The notes beneath the pieces are model-generated. The model was not told the DNA's origin. It saw only the letters and a list, made by a program, of their open reading frames with translations, and made no database searches. 64,000 bases of DNA from Symbiodinium natans (Eukaryota; Sar; Dinophyceae; Suessiales; Symbiodiniaceae), in contig CAJNDS010002688.1 of NCBI GenBank assembly GCA_905221605.1, forward strand, positions 117,501 through 181,500. Direction: 5' to 3'. Positions 53,101-59,100 of the stretch are shown here, one piece after another. The translations under genes and the position numbers were made by a program. Every line of letters starts with the position of its first letter. Within the stretch, counting starts at the first letter, position 1.

Positions 53101-56100
53101 CTTCCTGCGGCAAGCTACCGCTGGAGCTGTCATCACGAACTGCTCTTGGATGATTCGGAGTAGTCAACAAGCTTGGTTGATGGGTCCACACACTCATCTG
53201 TTGCCTCAGCTCGGGAGACATCAATGGAGTGTAGGTAGGCGAAGGCTCCGGTTGAGGACTCTGCCATGGGGACTGTAATGATTGACTTCCACCACCCGCG
53301 TTCATGTGCTCCATCACCGGGGAAACCACTCTCCTATGGAACATCTCCATGAAAACCCACCGAGGACGATCTTCCCGATCAGGAGCCTGTTCAGCAGGTG
53401 CAAGGTTCGGCGGGGGTGTCGTGGGGGTAAAAGGATTCGGCATATCCTGGGCTTCAGCACCTGGAAAAGACTGTAGTGCACGTTGGGCTCGCTCTTGCAC
53501 AGCTTGAAACATCACCGTTCTCTGCTGAGCCAACTGTTGCACCGCTTGTTGCATAGGCTGCGGGAGCCTTGACCTTGTCGACTGACCATCACGAACTGCA
53601 GCTTCTTGACCCGTAGCTGCAACTGACATAGACCCTCCAGGATCCCGTTGCGTCGTGGCCGAAGTCAAACTTGCAGTCACCTGTGATACAGGCACCGATG
53701 TCACTCCTGCTGGAGCCTGAGACGTAGCCACCGAAGTCATTCCTGTTGGTACTTGAGATGCAGCCACCGAAGTCATTCCTGCTGGTACTTGAGATGCAGC
53801 CACCGAAGTCATTCCTGCTGGTGCTTGAGATGCAGCCACCGAAGTCATTCCTGCTGGTGCTTGCTGCTGCTGAGAATGTTGCTCATGTAGGGGTTGGGGA
53901 GGGTGAACACTCGTTCGTGTTTGCAACGTACGCTCGTGCGACGATTCCGGTCCGGCTTGCGGCGACGCAGCAGCATTCATCCGATCCGGTTGTCGTTGCT
54001 CCACTGCCTCTCCCATAGAACCACCTTCAGCAACCTGCACCACATGTGGTCCAGAAAAACCACTCCTTGGAACAGAGCCATATCCTTCATGTAGAGCATG
54101 GCTGGCTCGTTCAGTCCCATTAGGCAACTGCGATTGAGCATTCTGAAACAATCCAGCATAGTTCGGTCCTGCAGATTCACCAGGAAGTCGAACATCAGGT
54201 CGTGCCCCAGGAGCCCTTGGGCTCATAACCTGTTGGTGCAAAGCACCCCCAGGCTGTGCCCTCCGATCATGCCGAGCTGGATCCGATGTCATGCCCCACA
54301 AGAATCGATGCAGTCACGGAAAAACCATGGCAATGCGAATCTTTTCAGCTTCCTTCAAACGAGCAATGCAAGCTACAGCTTACGGTTCATGAGCCCCTCT
54401 ATGGAAGTGGCCTAAGTGTTGCTGCCCTCATGTACTTCGTACCTCTCTTGGGCCTTTGCCACACATACACATTCCAAAGCTCCTCATCAACAAAATCCTA
54501 AAACCCATCTATACCCATCTCTACCCATCGCAACCCCATCTAAACCCTAAAACCCATCTACAGTAAGCCCAGCTAAACCCATCTGAACCCAGATCCGTCT
54601 AGACCCATAAACCCTAAACCCTAAACCCTAGCCTAAACCCTAAACCCTAAACCCTAAACCCTAAACCCTAAACCCTAAACCCTAAACCCTAAACCCTAAA
54701 CCCTAAACCCTAAACCCTAAACCCTAAACCCTAAACCCTAAACCCTCTAAACCCTAAACCCTAAACCCTAAACCCTAAACCCTAAACCCTAAACCCTAAA
54801 CCCTAAACCCTAAACCCTAAACCCTAAACCCTAAACCCTAAACCCTAAACCCTAAACCCTAAACCCTAAACCGGCCCAGGAGCTGGTGGATAACATCCTG
54901 GTTCGGTGCAGGCATTCTGCTCAGCTCAGTGCAGGTGGGGGTAGTTGCAGATCAAGCTTTGGGGTGTGTTGAGGGGGTTTAGGGTTAGGGTTTAGGGTTT
55001 GGGGTTTAGGGTTTAGGGTTTAGGGTTTAGGGTTTAGGGTTGAGGGTTGAGGGTTTAGGGTTGAGGGTTGAGGGTTTGGGGGTTGAGGCTTGAAAAGGGC
55101 TCCCGATATGTGTCATCTCTCAGGGGCGCGAGCGAGGGCATCGACGGTGTTTTTTTCGAAACGAGTAGCTCTCCTGCCTGGAAGAAGCTTCAGCAGTTTC
55201 CACGTGGAAGTTAACGAAAATACTTGGGAGCCCCTAACACAGACCCGCAAGTAATAAGGACCCCAAGAAGGTACCCCGATTTTCGGAAACCCCATGTGCA
55301 ACAGAGGTATGACACACCAACACCAGCCGCAGGCCTAGCCTGCCACCACTGTGCTTGGAGGTTCATGATACTTATTAACCAATCATAACTGCGCTTATAA
55401 CTGTACTAGGGCACTTAGGGGGCTTACAAGTAGGTTATATATACAGTTACAAGTGGTGAATAAGTAGCAAGCAGCCACGCCCTGCGAGGAAGCGACATGT
55501 GACATCACCTCAGAACCCCAAACCCCAAACCCCAAATCCCTAAACCCTAAACCCTAAACCCCAAACCCCAAACCCCAAACCCCAAACCCCAAACCCCAAA
55601 CCCTAAACCCTAAACCCTTAACCCTAAAGCCTAAACCCTAAACCCTAAACCCTGAACCCTAAACCCTAAACCCTAAACCCTAGACCCTAGACCCTAAACC
55701 CTAAACCCTAAACCCAGCCCTATGTTCGTTGCTTCCGGTCCAGAGGCTCAGAAGCATGCTGTCCCGGCGGCGCTGGCGGGCAATGACGTGATGGTACCTG
55801 TGGCAGCACTCCAGATGGAGAGGGTTTAGGGTTTGGGGTTTAGGGTTTAGGGTTTAGGGTCTAGGGTTTAGGGTTTAGGGTTCAGGGCTTCGGGTTTTGG
55901 GGGCGCCCACGCCAGCAGAATCAAGCCATCACATCGGCCTCTCTCAGCAGCGGCCGCCGCAGCAAATGGAAGTCATGATAGTACTGGGTTTTGGAGTACT
56001 ATACTTTAATATTTTTTTGGTTCTGGGTTCCTATTATAGCTACTTATACCTAAAAAGTGTATATTCTTTTTTCCAGGGTCTACTCCAAAGCTAAGAGTAG

Positions 56101-59100
56101 CTGCTGCCTTGACGTAGCTTGTCGTAGCTTTCACAACGAGGGCTTCGACACGAAAAAATAGTAAACAAACGCAAGCCCTAAACCCTAACCCCTAAACCCT
56201 GAACCCTAAACCCTAAACCCTAAACCCTAAACCGTAAACCCTAAACCCTAAACCCTAAACCCTAAACCGATAAGCATGGAGATTGGGGCTCACATCCAGC
56301 AGCCGCTCAGGTTGCTGCTCAGACAGGCAGTGGCAAGACGGCGGCTTTTCTGATTCCGCTGATTGCCCGCCACCAAGGATCCGAGTCTTGCAAGGAACTC
56401 ATGCTCCTGGGGCGCAGGCTAGCGGAAGCTAGGGTTTAGGGTTTAGGGTTTAGGGTTTAGGGTTTAGGGTTCAGGGTATAGGGTTGAGGGCTTAGGGTTA
56501 TGGCAACGGTGTGGGCATAGAATAGGGTTTAGGGTAGTTTAGCCCAAATACTCAGCACAGGCGGGACTTATCGCAGGCAGTGGCAAGTGACAAGTACATC
56601 TCGCAACAGACTTGCAGCGATTTGGTCTAGACAAAAACCTAAGTTAAGCCTAAACCCTAAACCCTAAACCCTTATGCAGATCAAGGCAGAGACCTTGGTT
56701 GCTGGCGCGCACCAGCTGGAAGAAGGTCCCATTCGCCCCACGGCGCCCGGTACTCAGATTCTCGCGGCTTTCAAGGTTTGGGGTTCAGGGTTCAGGATTC
56801 AGGGTTCAGGGTTCAGGGTTCAGGGTTCAGGGTTCAGGGTTTAGGGTTCAGGTTCAGGGTTCAGGGTTCAGAACTCAGTGTTTAAGTAGGGCCTAAACCT
56901 ACTTAAAGGTTCACGGGATTCACAGGTATGTATCAGTAGGGTTATCGGTACGCTAGATAAGGTTCTAGTTGCCCTTCTTCGAAACCTACTTGCAAGTACC
57001 CAAACCTCCACGTCGACCTCCGCGGCAGGGCGCAAAGCAAGCTGCATCTAGAGCCTCGAAACCTTAAACCCTAAACCCTAAACCTTAAACCCTAAACCCC
57101 AAACCAAACCCTAAACCCTAAAGCCGAAAGCCAAAAGCCTAAAGCCTATGCCCTAACCCTAAATGCTAAACCCTAAGCCTTAAGCCCTGAACCCTAAACC
57201 CTAAACCCTAAACTCTTCTTCTTCGTAGCACATCTTGTCTTTCCATGTCTGCGGTTGGGAGTTAGCTTTTTCGGTTGAGGATGTATTTCATTTGTACCTG
57301 CATACGTACATACGCACGGATGAAGCGAGTAAATTGCAATCACAGCCTACTGCTTCGACGCGGCTCTTGGTTCAAAGCCACGCAGGAGTGACATAGCAAA
57401 TATAGCAACTGCACTTTGCGAAGCCGCCAGTCAGCAATCAGCATGGCCTTCGGTAAGGCAGTGGCGGCAGTTGCGGGTGCTGCAGTGTTCCAGGCCTTCA
57501 CGGGCTTGTCCTTCCTGACGGCCTCGCGTGCAGCGTGGGGCTGGCAGCTGATGGTGCCGAGCAACGCTGACTTCAGCTGCTCCGAGGGCACAACCATCGG
57601 CTGCGCTTCGGCCAATGGATGTGAGGCATCCAACTTCACCTGCACAGTGGTGCCTGCCGAGGGCAAAACCTGTGATGTGTCCAGCATCACTGTTCAGTGC
57701 ACGGACTTGGCGGACAACACCAGCACCCCTTTCCAGCCCAACGTAGGACAGTGCATCAACGTGCAGTCCTACGCAGATTCGATGAACAAGACGATGGACG
57801 AGGTCGCTTGGTCGCAGGTGCCGATGTGCATGAACGCCACCACCACCACAGGTGGCACTGCCTCTACCTCGTCTGCCACCGGCATGCAGGTGCTGGGCTC
57901 CGTGACGGCCGTCGTGGCTGCACTGTCCGCGTGAGGCCACGGCCTGGGCGTGGCAGTTTTCGGATGGCCTTGATCATGGTATTTCATGGTCGCAGGTAAC
58001 TGGTCCGGCCAGTTGTTCCGAAGCCGTCCCTGACTCTTTCCTCGATTTTCTGTCCGAGCAATGGCTCTGGGCACTTCCTGTATCTGTCTGTGCGAAGGCA
58101 CAAACACGTCCCCAGATCTCTACGACAGTGTGAAAAAAGGTGCGTTGGAACCTTACTTGGAGGTTCATGGCTTCGAAAGCCAATCATAGCTGCACGTATA
58201 GCCCAGCCTTAATTAAACCTCTTAGGGCACTTAAGGGGCTTTTAAGTGGGTAAAACTACACTGATGATTGGGTTACTAAGTACCCTGAACCTCCAACTGC
58301 TGTTGACATGAGGGGTTGGGAGGCTGTCTGCGCACCGATGAGAGCAGGTCGGGGTTTGCGAACAATAGTTGGGGCCTCTAATCGTTCAACCCCCCAAATA
58401 ACTAGTTAGGATTCCCTGAAAATGTGGACCCCAAGAAGGTACCCCGAATTTGGGGAAACTACCACTTCAGCTTCAGTTTCTCGACGGGCTGTTGCGACCT
58501 GTTCTGCAGGGTGGTCTTGGCTCCAACCCGGGAGCTGTGCCAGCAGATCACGCTGGAAGCCCGCAAGCTTTGTTTCAGGACCGGCTCCTTTTGTGTGTTG
58601 GCATGGCACTCAGCCCTAAACCCTAAACCCTAAAACCTAAACCCTAAACCCTAAACCCTAAACCCTAAACCCTAAACCCTAAACCCTAAACCCTAAACCC
58701 TAAACCCTAAACCCTAAACCCTAAACCCTAAACCATAAACCCTAAACCCTAAACCCTAAACCCTAAACCCTAAACCCTGAACCCTGAACCCTGAACCCTG
58801 AACCCTGAACCCTGAACCCTGAACCCTAAACCCTAAACCCTAAAACCTGAACCCTGAACCCTGAACCCTGAACCCTGAACCCAAAACCCAAAACCCTAAA
58901 CCCTAAACCCTAAGCCTTAAACCCCTCACCAATGCTGTGAAGGACCGTTGCCCGTGCTGTTGCCATCTACGGTGGCGCAGATGCACTGCCGCAGCTGAAG
59001 GCAGGGACTCTTCATTGCCTGAGGACTAGGGTCTGGGGTTTGGGGTTTAGGGTTTAGGGTCTAGGGTTTAGGGTTCAGGGTTTAGGGTTTAGGGTTTAGT

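Larger units (their letters stand above)
44694..54492 (-). mobile_element. Ty1/copia LTR retrotransposon, nearly intact
   Basis: A 9.8-kb element in a helicase intron, antisense to the gene. It has LTRs of 263 and 262 bp that differ at about three positions clustered in one spot, TGTTG...CAACA ends, the 5-bp duplication AAATC, a primer site, a polypurine tract, and one long reading frame broken only by a single TGA. The near-identity of the LTRs implies a young insertion. Domain order is Gag, protease, integrase, oxygenase-like, reverse transcriptase, RNase H, which is the copia order plus an extra domain. A C-terminal membrane region follows RNase H. Confidence 0.96.

Noticed and set aside
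45212-54415. Plus-strand open frames of 60-170 codons across the copia element
   Set aside because: They are antisense shadows of the long minus-strand polyprotein and LTRs.
57355-57385. tRNA B-box or leader relic upstream of the nested gene
   Set aside because: 'ggttcaaagcc' matches a B-box only partly, with no A-box or cloverleaf; the resemblance to the leader end is 10 of 12 bases and could be chance.
57431-58107. Minus-strand frames of 110-170 codons opposite the nested gene
   Set aside because: They mirror the GC-rich plus-strand gene; the plus frame has a signal peptide, Cys pattern and sequons, the minus frames have none.
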